From Polaromonas sp. (lineage in GTDB: Bacteria > Pseudomonadota > Gammaproteobacteria > Burkholderiales > Burkholderiaceae_C): a stretch of DNA of 64,000 bases. Shown here one piece after another: positions 44,439-53,798 of this stretch. The notes under the pieces are model-generated. The model was not told the origin of the DNA, made no database searches, and worked only from the letters and a program-made list of their open reading frames with translations. The translations under genes were made by a program, and so were the position numbers. How positions within the stretch are numbered: position 1 is the first letter of the stretch; every line of letters starts with the position of its first letter. The DNA lies in the NCBI RefSeq assembly GCF_029945925.1, contig NZ_JAQSDN010000010.1, positions 1-64,000 on the forward strand, given 5' to 3'.

Positions 44439-46268
44439 TCATGATCTTCCGTATAAGGTTGTGAACAGACGCTCCTCGGCAGCATCGCGCTGTACACGCC
44501 ACTGTTCCAGCGCGCCGGAAATAAATTTCCCCCCCTCCTCTTCCCGTAACCGCCATGGGTTATCTTTGGATGCAGCCTGTCGGTTCTGCCGGACCCACTC
44601 CGCGGCGAGGGTCACCCAAGCCATCACCGGCGTCACCTGCGGCGAGAACAGGTAGCGCCGCAGACGCATCGGGTGGCCCCACTTTTGCGTGAATGCAGAC
44701 ACCGGGTTGGCACTCCACTTGATCCAGGGGCTGATCCAGGTGCGATATGCCAACTCGTTCCACTGCGACACTACTGCCACTTTCTCGAAGGCCTTGCGTG
44801 GATAGTTGAACTGCAAGTCCTCGATACGTCGCTCCTCGAACCAGACTTTGTGCCTTGGCAATGACGTATCCCCGCCAGCTGGTTTTCCAGCTCCGCGCAC
44901 TGCCCGGCTTTTGACCGGCTCTCCGAGCTTCATCTCATACAGCCCGGGTGCCAGATTCTTGAAGGTTTCGATGTTTTCCAGAATGGCTCGGTGTTCATGT
45001 TGTGCAACGCTGGCTGACACGAAAATTCCCAGGTGCCCGACATGCGGATTGAGAAGGTACACGATGCGCTGTCCCGCGGCTTTGAGCGCGGCTGTGTCAG
45101 GGTAGATCGCGGGAAGCCAGGCCAGCGCCTGATGCGGTGGTGTGATGTTGTCGCCGCTGGAGGCGAAGATCACCATCGGATTGCGGATGCGCTTCAGGTC
45201 TACGACACAGGGGTCGGCCATATCGCACGAGTCGAGTTGGACCTGGCCTTGCTCTAACCGGTTTCCGATGAACAGGTTCTCAACGGTGGCGAGGATTTCT
45301 TCGCGGCTGAGAAAAAAGTAGCTTGACCACCAGCGTTCAAATTCAAGGAAACGTTCGCGTTCGGTATCCACATGGGCGTAAAGGTTGTAGTTCTTCTCCC
45401 ACCAGGTATTGGCCGGATTTAGACCCTCGAAGTTTTGCACCAGCCAGGCGCCATCGAGCCGCCCACCGCCAAGATCGGCCATCAGATGCGTGAGCCACTC
45501 GCCGCCCAGCAGGCCGCCAGCAAGGCGCATCGGGTTCACTTTTTCGGCACCGGCCCAGTACGACAAAGGCGAGCCATTGAGCACTGCCGGACCGTCGAGA
45601 CCCTCACATTCGGCGGCCAGCAGCGCCACGGCCCAACCACCTTGGCAGTTGCCGTAAAGAACCGGTGCCACGCCATGGCGACGCACGATCTCTTCTACAA
45701 AGGCGCGCAGCGCATGGATCACGTTACTGAGCGTCTGGCCCGGGCAAGGCTCGGAGAAGAAGCTGGCGAAATAGGTCGGGTGCCCCTCGTGCAGTGCCAC
45801 GCCAACCTCGGAGTCGTGCTTGAAACCGCCAATACCTGGACCGTGACCGGCCCGCGGATCAATCACCAGAACCGGCCTCAGGTCTTGCCGCTCGAAATCG
45901 TTGGCATGTGTGGGACCACAGCGTGTGATGCGCAGCAGCGCGTAGTTGGAGGGTTTGTCGAAAGTGCGGGCATCCAGCACCAGTTCATGCTCAAAGTCGA
46001 GCAAAGGCGGCTGGCCAGCGCGCTCGTGGGCAAGCATGTTGTCGCCGCGTTCGCGTAGAACGTCGAAAAACAGCACGCCGCGCTGCACGGAATCGATGTA
46101 ATAGCGCCAAGCGGCATCCAACGCCCCGAAAATGTCCGTCGCGGCTTGTACTTTTGGCACGGCAGCCTCGCCGGGTGAGGCGTTTGTGACCGGTCTGGCT
46201 GAAGACCTGGCCTCTGTTGTGGTAGCTCGCCCAGGTTTCCCCTTAGGACGACGCGTGCTGGTGCCCAT
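44439..46268 (-). CDS. DUF3141 alpha/beta hydrolase (PHA-synthase-like), apparently C-truncated
   Basis: A 609-residue protein with a basic, disordered N-terminus (residues 1-45) and an alpha/beta-hydrolase domain. The lipase box is GNCQGGWAV (about 213), a cysteine nucleophile as in polyhydroxyalkanoate synthases; a later Asp in ASSGDNITPPH and His in NPHVGHLGIFVS complete the triad. DUF3141 proteins as I know them are longer by over a hundred residues. This frame ends abruptly at LFTTLYGRS with no family-like end, so the 3' part may have been lost; the 176 bp downstream encode no continuation that I can recognise. The catalytic domain is intact. Confidence 0.78.
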   Translation of the reverse strand: MGTSTRRPKGKPGRATTTEARSSARPVTNASPGEAAVPKVQAATDIFGALDAAWRYYIDSVQRGVLFFDVLRERGDNMLAHERAGQPPLLDFEHELVLDARTFDKPSNYALLRITRCGPTHANDFERQDLRPVLVIDPRAGHGPGIGGFKHDSEVGVALHEGHPTYFASFFSEPCPGQTLSNVIHALRAFVEEIVRRHGVAPVLYGNCQGGWAVALLAAECEGLDGPAVLNGSPLSYWAGAEKVNPMRLAGGLLGGEWLTHLMADLGGGRLDGAWLVQNFEGLNPANTWWEKNYNLYAHVDTERERFLEFERWWSSYFFLSREEILATVENLFIGNRLEQGQVQLDSCDMADPCVVDLKRIRNPMVIFASSGDNITPPHQALAWLPAIYPDTAALKAAGQRIVYLLNPHVGHLGIFVSASVAQHEHRAILENIETFKNLAPGLYEMKLGEPVKSRAVRGAGKPAGGDTSLPRHKVWFEERRIEDLQFNYPRKAFEKVAVVSQWNELAYRTWISPWIKWSANPVSAFTQKWGHPMRLRRYLFSPQVTPVMAWVTLAAEWVRQNRQAASKDNPWRLREEEGGKFISGALEQWRVQRDAAEERLFTTLYGRS

Positions 46269-46331
46269 GATTTACCCTTCGATGTTTTGAACAATCTGAG
46301 TCCAGGTCGCTTGGAACCGAGTACCGCTTTA

Positions 46332-48803
46332 TCATGATGAAACCCCTGCGGCCGTTGTCGTTGAAGCTTGCGGCTTCTGCTGCCTAATGCCGGCGAGCTT
46401 GGTGCGTTTGAGCAGCAATGCATTGATTGCTACCAGGGCCGAGCTGCCGGACATCGACAGTGCTGCGACCTCGGGCGACAGCGTGAATGGGTAAAAAACG
46501 CCGGCCGCCAGAGGAAAGGCGATTACGTTGTAGCCGACCGCCCACCACAGGTTCTGGTGCATCTTGCGCAGCGTGGCGCGTGACAGCTCGATGGCACCGA
46601 CCACGTCGTAGGGATCGCTCTTCATCAAAATGACTTGGGCGCTCTCCATCGCCACGTCAGTGCCCGCGCCAATTGCGAAGCCCACATCAGCCTGTGTCAG
46701 GGCCGGAGCGTCGTTGATGCCGTCGCCGACCATGCCGACCTTATGGCCCTGGGCCTGCAGCTCTTTGATCTTGGAGGCCTTCTGGCCAGGCAAGACATCG
46801 GCCAGAACAATGTCGATGCCGAGTTCTTTCCCAATCCGATCCGCTGTGGACTGGTTGTCCCCGGTGATCATTGCGACCTTCACGCCGCGCTCCTGCAGCT
46901 TGGCGATCGTTGCCATGGAGGTTGGCCGGACGGCGTCGGCGATGGCAATCAGGCCGATCAGCTTGCCAGCCCGAGCGACATACACCACGGTGCGGCCACC
47001 GCCCTGAAGACGGGAAGCTTGCGACGAGAGCTCCTCCAAGGCGACGTTTTCCGATTCCATCAGCTGGCGATTGCCAAGCAAAACACTTTCACCGTTGATA
47101 GCTGCGCGAGCGCCCTGCCCGTCAATATTGGTAAAGCCCGTCGCAACCTCAGTCGGCGTGGTGCCGGCTCGCTTGAGTATTGCAAGCGCCAAAGGATGCT
47201 CGGAGAACTTCTCCACAGCCGCTGCCGTGGCCAGCAGCTGCGCGTCGTTGACACCTGGCGCGGTGACCATTTCCACGACGTCTGGCTGCCCGAGCGTGAG
47301 CGTGCCCGTCTTGTCGAAGACGATGACTGTCAACTTGGTGGCGTTTTCCAGCGCGGCAGCGTTCTTGAAGAGGATGCCGTTCATGGCCCCAAGTCCGGTC
47401 CCGACCATGATGGCCATCGGAGTGGCCAGCCCAAGGGCATCGGGGCAAGCGATCACGAATACCGTGATCGTTAAAGTCAGGGCGAACAGTAAAGGCTGGC
47501 CCAAGACCCAGAACCAGACGCTGAAGGTGAGCAACCCGATAACAATGGCAGCCAGCACCAGCCATTGCGAGGCCTTATCCGCCAGTAACTGGCCCGGGGC
47601 CTTCGAGTTCTGCGCTTCCTGAACTAACTTGACTATCTGCGCGAGCGCCGTGTCGGCGCCGACCTTGGTAGCCTTGTAGCGGAAGCTGCCGCTTTTGTTG
47701 ATCGTAGCGCCGATGACTGCATCGCCCACGACTTTTTTCACTGGCATGGATTCGCCGGTCAGCATGGATTCATCGACTTGGGAGCCACCCTCAAAAATTT
47801 CGCCATCCACCGGAATCTTGTCTCCCGGTTTGATGACGACTGTCTCACCAACCAATACCTCGGCGGTAGGAACCTTGACCTCGACGCCACCGCGCAGCAC
47901 TGTGGCCATGGGCGGGGCCAGGTCCATCAAAGAGCGGATCGCGTCCGAAGCCCCGGCGCGCGCCCGCATCTCCAACCAATGCCCCAGCAAAATGAAGACC
48001 AGCAACACGGCTGCAGCTTCGTAAAACACCTCACCTTCATAAATGAAAGTGGCGCCGACGCTAAAGACGTACCCCGTACCGACCGACAGGACGACCAGAG
48101 TCGCCATGTTCGCAACCTTGTTGCGCGCAGCACGCCAGGCAGCGATGAAGAAGGGCCAGCCCGGATAGGCAATGGCACCTGTCGCGACGACGAACAGGAA
48201 CAGCTTGCGGTCGATGCCGAACGGGGTAGCAAAGTCGCCAAACATCTGCCCCATTGGTGAATACAGAAACACTGGAATTGCGAACAATAGAGCTACAAGG
48301 AAGCGGTTGCGCATGTCTTTGGCCATGTCTTCCATCGACATACCCGGTGCGTGACCCATGTCATGCATCATGTCGGCCTTCCCGTTAGCGGAAGGGTCGC
48401 CATGACCACTGTGAGAACCATGGTCGCCATGCGCCGCCGGTGCAACTTTCACAGCAGCTCGCAGCTCTGTCCCCGAATCGCCGCCAATGCTTTGGCGCCC
48501 TGCGCCGCCAGGCATGGTGTGCCCGGCATGTCGGGTATGTGCATCTCCTGCCGTCTTATGCTCCTCCGGAGCGCAAACATGGGCTGGGAGGAGTTGGCCG
48601 CGGCAGTGATAGCCGCAGTCGATCACGCGTTGCCGGATAGTTTCAAGCTCGATCCGCGATTCGTCATAGTGCACGGTCGCGCTTCCGGCGACGTAGTTCA
48701 CGTTTACGTGATGGACACCCGGAAGCGTAGAGAGCTGCTTCTCAACGCCAGTGGCGCTCAGTGTGGAGACCAGATCGCCGACCTCGATGGTTGTTGTTTT
48801 CAT
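46332..48803 (-). CDS. Copper/silver-type P1B ATPase with a CPD membrane motif
   Basis: An 823-residue heavy-metal ATPase. Residues 1-66 have the HMA fold pattern but no CxxC (the loop reads [13 protein letters not shown]). Residues 75-165 are His/Met-rich ([39 protein letters not shown]). The membrane metal motif is CPD at residues 453-455 ([12 protein letters not shown]) rather than CPC or [23 protein letters not shown] and [10 protein letters not shown] are intact, as is the Met-rich C-terminal membrane part ([15 protein letters not shown]). His/Met N-terminus and MSGSS suggest a CopB/SilP-like Cu or Ag exporter. It is upstream of the DUF3141 gene and downstream of a small HMA protein gene. 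Confidence 0.9.
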   Translation of the reverse strand: MKTTTIEVGDLVSTLSATGVEKQLSTLPGVHHVNVNYVAGSATVHYDESRIELETIRQRVIDCGYHCRGQLLPAHVCAPEEHKTAGDAHTRHAGHTMPGGAGRQSIGGDSGTELRAAVKVAPAAHGDHGSHSGHGDPSANGKADMMHDMGHAPGMSMEDMAKDMRNRFLVALLFAIPVFLYSPMGQMFGDFATPFGIDRKLFLFVVATGAIAYPGWPFFIAAWRAARNKVANMATLVVLSVGTGYVFSVGATFIYEGEVFYEAAAVLLVFILLGHWLEMRARAGASDAIRSLMDLAPPMATVLRGGVEVKVPTAEVLVGETVVIKPGDKIPVDGEIFEGGSQVDESMLTGESMPVKKVVGDAVIGATINKSGSFRYKATKVGADTALAQIVKLVQEAQNSKAPGQLLADKASQWLVLAAIVIGLLTFSVWFWVLGQPLLFALTLTITVFVIACPDALGLATPMAIMVGTGLGAMNGILFKNAAALENATKLTVIVFDKTGTLTLGQPDVVEMVTAPGVNDAQLLATAAAVEKFSEHPLALAILKRAGTTPTEVATGFTNIDGQGARAAINGESVLLGNRQLMESENVALEELSSQASRLQGGGRTVVYVARAGKLIGLIAIADAVRPTSMATIAKLQERGVKVAMITGDNQSTADRIGKELGIDIVLADVLPGQKASKIKELQAQGHKVGMVGDGINDAPALTQADVGFAIGAGTDVAMESAQVILMKSDPYDVVGAIELSRATLRKMHQNLWWAVGYNVIAFPLAAGVFYPFTLSPEVAALSMSGSSALVAINALLLKRTKLAGIRQQKPQASTTTAAGVSS

Positions 48804-48951
48804 GCGTTTCCCATTGCAGATAATTCAGCGGACCAGCAGCCTGGCGCCGCCTGGATTAGAGACATCCGGGGCTGAACCATGTCACCGTGAGTTGCCGTGT
48901 GACTTTTTCTTCTGCGCTTGTCTTTGCGGTTCTTCTTGTTCATGGCCGGGC

Positions 48952-49182
48952 CTATTGACCTTGATCTGCCGGGCGCGCCTTAGCCGGGTAGCCCAGGCTG
49001 GTGATCGCCAATTCAATTTGCGCGGGCGACACCCGGGCGGGATCAGTCACAACGGTAGCGACACCCGGATTCAAAGTCACTTCGGCGTGACTGACTCCGT
49101 CAATTTTTTTTAGGGTGCGCTGCACGCTACCCGTGCAACCGCCGCAAGTCATTCCGCTGATGTCAAATTTAAGTGTGTTCAT
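48952..49182 (-). CDS. Small HMA copper-binding protein
   Basis: A 76-residue single HMA domain: MNTLKFDISGMTCGGCTGSV, with Cu(I) ligands in GMTCGGC, and the usual beta-alpha-beta-beta-alpha-beta run; it ends ARPADQGQ. It can serve as a copper chaperone for the neighbouring CPD-motif ATPase, whose own HMA domain has lost CxxC. GGGAAAAC lies before the ATG. It sits between the ATPase gene (148 bp downstream) and the CueO-like oxidase gene. Confidence 0.88.
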   Translation of the reverse strand: MNTLKFDISGMTCGGCTGSVQRTLKKIDGVSHAEVTLNPGVATVVTDPARVSPAQIELAITSLGYPAKARPADQGQ

Positions 49183-49241
49183 GGTAAGTTTTCCCGTGAG
49201 TTGAATTGCCTAAGCCCGTGAATAGATTCGCCTCCACGCCT

Positions 49242-50897
49242 TCATGCCTTGACGCGAAAATTGATCATCATCCCGCCGTCCTCGTGTTCCAGGTTGTGGC
49301 AATGGAACACATAGGTCTGGTCGCCGGGGTATTCGTGAGCGAAGTCGATCGCCACCCGCACCGTTTCACCGGGCCAGACCAGCACGGTGTCTTTCCAGCC
49401 GAGGTCGCTTACGGTGCGGCCCTGACCGAACCGCGCCGTGGCTGCTATCTGGGGCGGGCTGCCAATGCGTTCGAGCACCTGGAACGAAAAGCCGTGGATG
49501 TGCATCGGATGCGGCATGCCCAGCGCCGGATTGCTGATGCTCCAGATTTCCACTGCACCGCGTTTAACGTCGAATGCGATTTCGTCCATGCGAAAGGTGT
49601 ATCCGTTGATCAGGAAGCGCATTTGCCCCATCGACAGTTCGATCTTGCGCTGCGTGGCGCCGGAGGTAGCAATCGGCTTGATCTGGGACAGCGTGGCCGG
49701 CAGTTTGGCGACGACGCGCTCGCCGGTTGTGACCGACAGTTTCAAGATGTTGAACTCCAGGCCAAGCGGCAATCGTGACGAGGACATGCTGGCCATCATC
49801 CGGCCCATGCCCATGCCGCTCATACCAGGCATGCCGCCCGGGCCGGCAGTTGGCCCTTCGTTTTCCATCGCATCGAACGCCAGGCTCCTGAGGAAGATGT
49901 CCTCACCGGGCCGCGCCTGGCCTGCGTCGAACAGCACGTCAAGGCGCTCGCCCGGCGCGAGAAAGGCTTCGCTCACCGTTTCCGGACGTTCGATCAGGCC
50001 TCCGTCGGTGCCGATGACGATGAAGTCCAGCGCCTTGTTTCCTTTGACGAAGGCGAGCCGGTAAATGCGCGCATTCGACCCGTTGAGTAGCCGCAGGCGG
50101 TAGGTGCGCGGTGTGACGGCCTGTACCGCATTGGGTGTCAGGTTGGCGAGCACGATGTCGCCCAGCCAGCCCATCATGGCTTCATGGGCACCAGGCTTGT
50201 ACAACAGCTTGCCCTGCGCGTCGAACTGCTTGTCCTGAATGACCAGGGGCAAATCGGTGACGCCGAGCTGCAGATCAAGTGTCTTGCTGACTCTGCGCTG
50301 ATCGTCGTCGTCCACCAGGAAGAAACTCGCCAGGCCGTGATAGGCCTGTTCGGCGGTTAGCCCGTGTGCGTGCGTGTGGTACCAGTAGGTGCCGCCGCGG
50401 TTGCGCACGGTGAAGTCGTAGTCGTAGCGCGCGCTAGGCGCGATGGTGTCGCGAGGATGCCCGTCCATCTTGGCCGGTGTATGCAAGCCGTGCCAGTGGA
50501 TGATGGTCGGCTCCTGAAGCGCGTTGTCCAGGCTGGCCGTGAAGCGCGCGCCGCTCTCGATGCGCAATATCGGGTTCTGGTAGGCCTTGCCCGCCTGCTC
50601 GGTCTGGTACAGCAGGAAGGGGGATTCGCGACCGGGTAGCAGCGGGAAGCTCGCTGCGGTGGTGCGTATTTTGAGCGGCCCGGCGACATCGAGTACCCCA
50701 AACGGCCCACTGCCGACAGGAATGAACAGCTTCTGCTGGAAATTATCTGCGGCCACCGGATCGAAGGGATAGTGGCGAAACGACCCGCCAGCCAGCGCCC
50801 CGGAACGAGGCGATCCGTAATACATCCAGGCGGCGCCCCCGGCGGCGGCCACGGCCGCCACACTGGCGAACTGGAACAACTGTCTTCTCTTCAACAT
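49242..50897 (-). CDS. CueO-like multicopper oxidase
   Basis: A 551-residue oxidase. The N-terminus MLKRRQLFQFASVAAVAAAG resembles a Tat-like signal (one Arg pair, not a perfect twin-Arg box). The copper motifs HWHGLHTPAKMDG, YWYHTHAHGL, HPMHIHGFSFQV and HCHNLEHEDGGMM are all present. A Met-rich stretch (GGMPGMSGMGMGRMM, about 355-369) is the CueO-type substrate loop for Cu(I). It would oxidise Cu(I) in the periplasm. It lies in the upstream copper set, between the DUF5676 and small HMA genes. Confidence 0.9.
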   Translation of the reverse strand: MLKRRQLFQFASVAAVAAAGGAAWMYYGSPRSGALAGGSFRHYPFDPVAADNFQQKLFIPVGSGPFGVLDVAGPLKIRTTAASFPLLPGRESPFLLYQTEQAGKAYQNPILRIESGARFTASLDNALQEPTIIHWHGLHTPAKMDGHPRDTIAPSARYDYDFTVRNRGGTYWYHTHAHGLTAEQAYHGLASFFLVDDDDQRRVSKTLDLQLGVTDLPLVIQDKQFDAQGKLLYKPGAHEAMMGWLGDIVLANLTPNAVQAVTPRTYRLRLLNGSNARIYRLAFVKGNKALDFIVIGTDGGLIERPETVSEAFLAPGERLDVLFDAGQARPGEDIFLRSLAFDAMENEGPTAGPGGMPGMSGMGMGRMMASMSSSRLPLGLEFNILKLSVTTGERVVAKLPATLSQIKPIATSGATQRKIELSMGQMRFLINGYTFRMDEIAFDVKRGAVEIWSISNPALGMPHPMHIHGFSFQVLERIGSPPQIAATARFGQGRTVSDLGWKDTVLVWPGETVRVAIDFAHEYPGDQTYVFHCHNLEHEDGGMMINFRVKA

Positions 50898-50950
50898 ATA
50901 ACTTACCTTTACAAGCTTTAACTACCCCGCCGGCGCACTAGAGCCGGCAA

Positions 50951-51211
50951 TCAACGCGTCATTCGATTAAGCAGCCAGGCAAAAAAAGTCCTTGCCAATA
51001 GCGCCCAGGTGCTCAGTACGAGCAGCGCCATCAAGAAACCCTGCCACCCGAATGGCCGAGGCTGAACCATGCTGTTGAAGTTCATGCCATGGAAAAGGTT
51101 ATTCATGAAGCCCAAAAAGGGCCCTGGGGCGATAGCCCAGAACAACGCACACAGGGCATAGAACACCCCGACGGTGATGGCCAGAGCAATACCTGTACGA
51201 AACGATGTCAT
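50951..51211 (-). CDS. DUF5676 small membrane protein
   Basis: An 86-residue protein with two hydrophobic helices (IALAITVGVFYALCALFWAI; FLMALLVLSTWALLA) joined by a loop with HGMNF. This is the form of DUF5676 proteins, which occur in copper/silver clusters beside oxidases. The ATG at 51211 is preferred to a GTG at 51217 because AAGGGG is correctly spaced. It is 11 bp downstream of the Met-rich lipoprotein gene. Confidence 0.75.
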   Translation of the reverse strand: MTSFRTGIALAITVGVFYALCALFWAIAPGPFLGFMNNLFHGMNFNSMVQPRPFGWQGFLMALLVLSTWALLARTFFAWLLNRMTR

Positions 51212-51222
51212 GACCACACCCC

Positions 51223-51645
51223 TTACTTCGCCGGCGTGGCAGGCATCCGGTCCATCATCATTTTCATCATGGTCTGCATCATTTCCATGCGCTTTTCCAT
51301 CATCTGCTGGCGCGCGCCCATGTCGCCAGTCATACCCGGCATGTTTTTCATATCACCCATACCAGCGCCGGACATGCCGCCCATCATGGCCATGCCGTCC
51401 TGCATGGTTTTCATGTGCTCGGCCATCAGCTTGCTGCGCTCTTCCGGGGTTTTGGCGCTCATCATCTTTTCGTGCATGCCCTGCATGGTCTTCATCTGCG
51501 CGTCCATCTTGGCCATATGGTCGGGCGGGGCCATGCTGCCCGCAGCTGCCGAGCCCATGGGCATCGCTGGAGCGGTATTGCAAGCAGCTAACGTGAGAGT
51601 GGCGGCAAAAGCGATGGCAAGGGAAATTGAACGGAGATGGGTCAT
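51223..51645 (-). CDS. Met-rich lipoprotein
   Basis: A 140-residue protein: lipoprotein signal (MTHLRSISLAIAFAATLTLAAC, lipobox LAAC) and a helical mature part with over thirty methionines (HMAKMDAQMKTMQGMHEKMM, GGMSGAGMGDMKNMPGMTGD). Such Met-rich periplasmic proteins bind Cu(I) or Ag(I). The start at 51645 follows CAGGAG; the long reading to 51813 is not supported. First or second gene of the upstream copper set. Confidence 0.78.
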   Translation of the reverse strand: MTHLRSISLAIAFAATLTLAACNTAPAMPMGSAAAGSMAPPDHMAKMDAQMKTMQGMHEKMMSAKTPEERSKLMAEHMKTMQDGMAMMGGMSGAGMGDMKNMPGMTGDMGARQQMMEKRMEMMQTMMKMMMDRMPATPAK

Positions 51646-51827
51646 GACAGACTCCTGGTTAGTTGATGGAAGGGAAATACGGTGTGTATGCGCGCGCGTG
51701 CAGGTACCGGTGTGATGTCCGACTCTGCCCGCTATACCAAGAGGACCAAGAGCCGAAATCGTCGGAAAAATGTGAGAGCGGCGAAGATCACAGAGCGCGA
51801 GGCTCTGGAACACGCGGCAGCAGACGG

Positions 51828-52268
51828 CTAGAGTGCTAGTCGCGAGTAGCGAACCCGAAGGGGTCGCTCAGATGTCGTGGGCCGCATTTCGTCGATTCGA
51901 CTAAACGGGAAAACGACAGGAACAGTTGCGGTCCAGAGAACCGCGACCAAGGGCGCCGCAGCAAGATCGATCTGGACAGATCGCAATTTCTGCGGAGACA
52001 CAGAGGACTCGTCATCGGCGCAAGCCTTAAGGCACGGTGCCTTGGAAGCACGGGAGTCATCTCCGTGGTCGGCAATGACCCCAGCATGACCAGGTGATAT
52101 GGCGGGTGCATGCGTTGCATCGGCCAATCCGGCTGCTACATGGAGATGGGTTCCGCGAGCCTCAAGAAGACAAGCATTGGCGACTCCTGAAGCCAAGGCA
52201 AACACCCAAAACAGCAGCGCTACGAATGCGATGCTGCGTTTTGAGCGGATGTTGGAAAAGAGCTTCAT
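51828..52268 (-). CDS. Exported Cys/His-containing protein of the copper set
   Basis: A 146-residue protein with a signal peptide (residues 1-32), several His and Cys residues in the mature part (CLLEARGTHLH; SPGHAGVIADHGDD; APCLKACADDESS) and a basic end. It looks like the small DUF2946/CzcI-type proteins that begin metal operons, but the match is not firm. It is the 5'-most gene of the minus-strand series, divergent from the MgtC-family gene across a region with an inverted repeat and an FNR-like box. Weak ribosome site. Confidence 0.6.
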   Translation of the reverse strand: MKLFSNIRSKRSIAFVALLFWVFALASGVANACLLEARGTHLHVAAGLADATHAPAISPGHAGVIADHGDDSRASKAPCLKACADDESSVSPQKLRSVQIDLAAAPLVAVLWTATVPVVFPFSRIDEMRPTTSERPLRVRYSRLAL

Positions 52269-52293
52269 GCTGGTACAGATCTATGTTTTTAAT

Positions 52294-52315
52294 GCTATCT
52301 CGCCAACGCGATAGC
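52294..52315. promoter_or_regulatory. Inverted repeat in the divergent promoter region
   Basis: GCTATC and GATAGC form 6-bp arms, with CG/CG just inside, across a 22-bp site located 26 bp upstream of the minus-strand start at 52268. It may be an operator for the copper series. Confidence 0.35.
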
Positions 52316-52318
52316 TGA

Positions 52319-52332
52319 TTGACATACATCAA
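52319..52332. promoter_or_regulatory. FNR/CRP-type box
   Basis: TTGACATACATCAA matches the FNR consensus TTGAT-N4-ATCAA in nine of ten positions (C for T in the left arm). It lies between the divergent gene starts at 52268 and 52457, so oxygen control of one or both directions is possible. Confidence 0.5.
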
Positions 52333-52456
52333 GTGGAACTTAAGCTAGATCACAAAACCGGTCAGTCTGCCGCCTGCATTGACAAAGAAGACGAGGCGTT
52401 TGCTGGATCTCCTTGACGATAATATGGGCTCTGATTGAAAAATTGGAGATCTTTTC

Positions 52457-53737
52457 CTGAACCTCCTATCTGCCTCCATTACGTCCACGGTGTTTTCTCT
52501 TGCCGCAGCCCTTGCCGTCGGCATTTTGATCGGCCTCGAACGCGGGTGGCGTGAACGCGAGGGCGCTGATGGGAGCCGGGTCGCGGGATTGCGGACGTTT
52601 GCATTGTTCGGCTTGTTGGGCGGCGTGCTCGGCGTACTGAGCGAGGCACTGGGCCCTTGGCCACTGGCCGCAGGGCTCGCCGGCTTGTCCATCCTCTCCA
52701 CAGTGTCTTATCGGGAAAGTGTGCGTGCCCATGGCGGCCTGAGTGCAACTACCGCTGTCGCTGCACTGCTGACGTACGCCCTGGGCGCACTGGCGGGCAT
52801 CGGCCATGCTGCCGTCGCTATCGGCGCATCTGTCGTCGTCGCAATGTTGCTGGACCTCAAACCCACACTGCACCGCTGGCTACGGCTGGTGGAGCACCGC
52901 GAACTCAGCGCTGCGCTGCAGCTGCTAGTCTTGTCGCTGGTCATCCTGCCCTTGCTGCCGGATGCCGGCTACGGCCCCTACAAGGCATTGAATCCTTATC
53001 GTCTTTGGTGGGCGGTCGTCCTGATCGCCGGCCTGTCTCTGTGCGGCCATATCGCAATACGCTTCACCGGACCCCAGCGGGGCATTTTCTGGACCGGTCT
53101 GCTGGGAGGGCTCGCCTCTTCGACCGCCGCCACATTGACGCTCGCCAGACGTGCTCGAGCTGAACCGGGGCTGGCCAATGCCGCGGCAGCCGGTACTTTG
53201 GCCGCCTGCGGAATGATGTTCCTGCGCATGACTGTGATCGTCGTCTCGCTTCAGCCTGTGCTAGGCAGGCCGCTAGGAGTTCCAATGGTCGCTGCGGGTG
53301 TCGCGCTACTCGGCCTGGGCGCATTGCAGTGGAAGCGACACTCATCGGTCGACATCGCACCCGAGGGCGACCCTGTCGCGCCGTTCGATCTAAGTACGGC
53401 GCTTGGCTTCGGCGCGTTTCTCGCCGTGATGATGGTACTGACTCAGGCCGGCAGGGAATGGCTGGGCAACCCGGGCCTGTATGTGGTGGCGACACTCTCC
53501 GGGCTGGCAGATGTCGATGCAATCATGGTCACCGTGCTTCAAATGCAGGCTGCAGGCAGCTTGGCGGTGCGCCCCACCGTGACGGCTGTCGGCATCGCAG
53601 TCGCGGCCAACATGGTAATGAAGGCGTTGATGGCCACGGTGATCGGCGGCCGATCTCTAGGCCGTCGTGTCGCAGCCGGCTACAGCGTTTCAATCGCTGT
53701 CGGTACGGCGGCGGCAACCATCATGATGCTTATCTAA
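52457..53737 (+). CDS. MgtC/SapB-DUF4010 family membrane protein
   Basis: A membrane protein of about 12-13 helices. The start contains the MgtC-type motif LAVGILIGLERGW, then RVAGLRTFALFGLLGG; the second half has DUF4010 features (TGLLGGLASSTAATLTLA and LSGLADVDAIMVTVLQM). The family is loosely tied to metal or phosphate stress. The first conventional start is a GTG at 52490 with no ribosome site. A CTG at 52457, in frame 11 codons earlier, has GGAG exactly 8 nt upstream, so I take it as the likely start (426 residues). Confidence 0.82.
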   Translation: MNLLSASITSTVFSLAAALAVGILIGLERGWREREGADGSRVAGLRTFALFGLLGGVLGVLSEALGPWPLAAGLAGLSILSTVSYRESVRAHGGLSATTAVAALLTYALGALAGIGHAAVAIGASVVVAMLLDLKPTLHRWLRLVEHRELSAALQLLVLSLVILPLLPDAGYGPYKALNPYRLWWAVVLIAGLSLCGHIAIRFTGPQRGIFWTGLLGGLASSTAATLTLARRARAEPGLANAAAAGTLAACGMMFLRMTVIVVSLQPVLGRPLGVPMVAAGVALLGLGALQWKRHSSVDIAPEGDPVAPFDLSTALGFGAFLAVMMVLTQAGREWLGNPGLYVVATLSGLADVDAIMVTVLQMQAAGSLAVRPTVTAVGIAVAANMVMKALMATVIGGRSLGRRVAAGYSVSIAVGTAAATIMMLI

Positions 53738-53798
53738 AATTTCCGTCAGCGCATTTCAAGGCCCCAACATCGCTGCACGCTGTCAGGCGCCAAATTCG

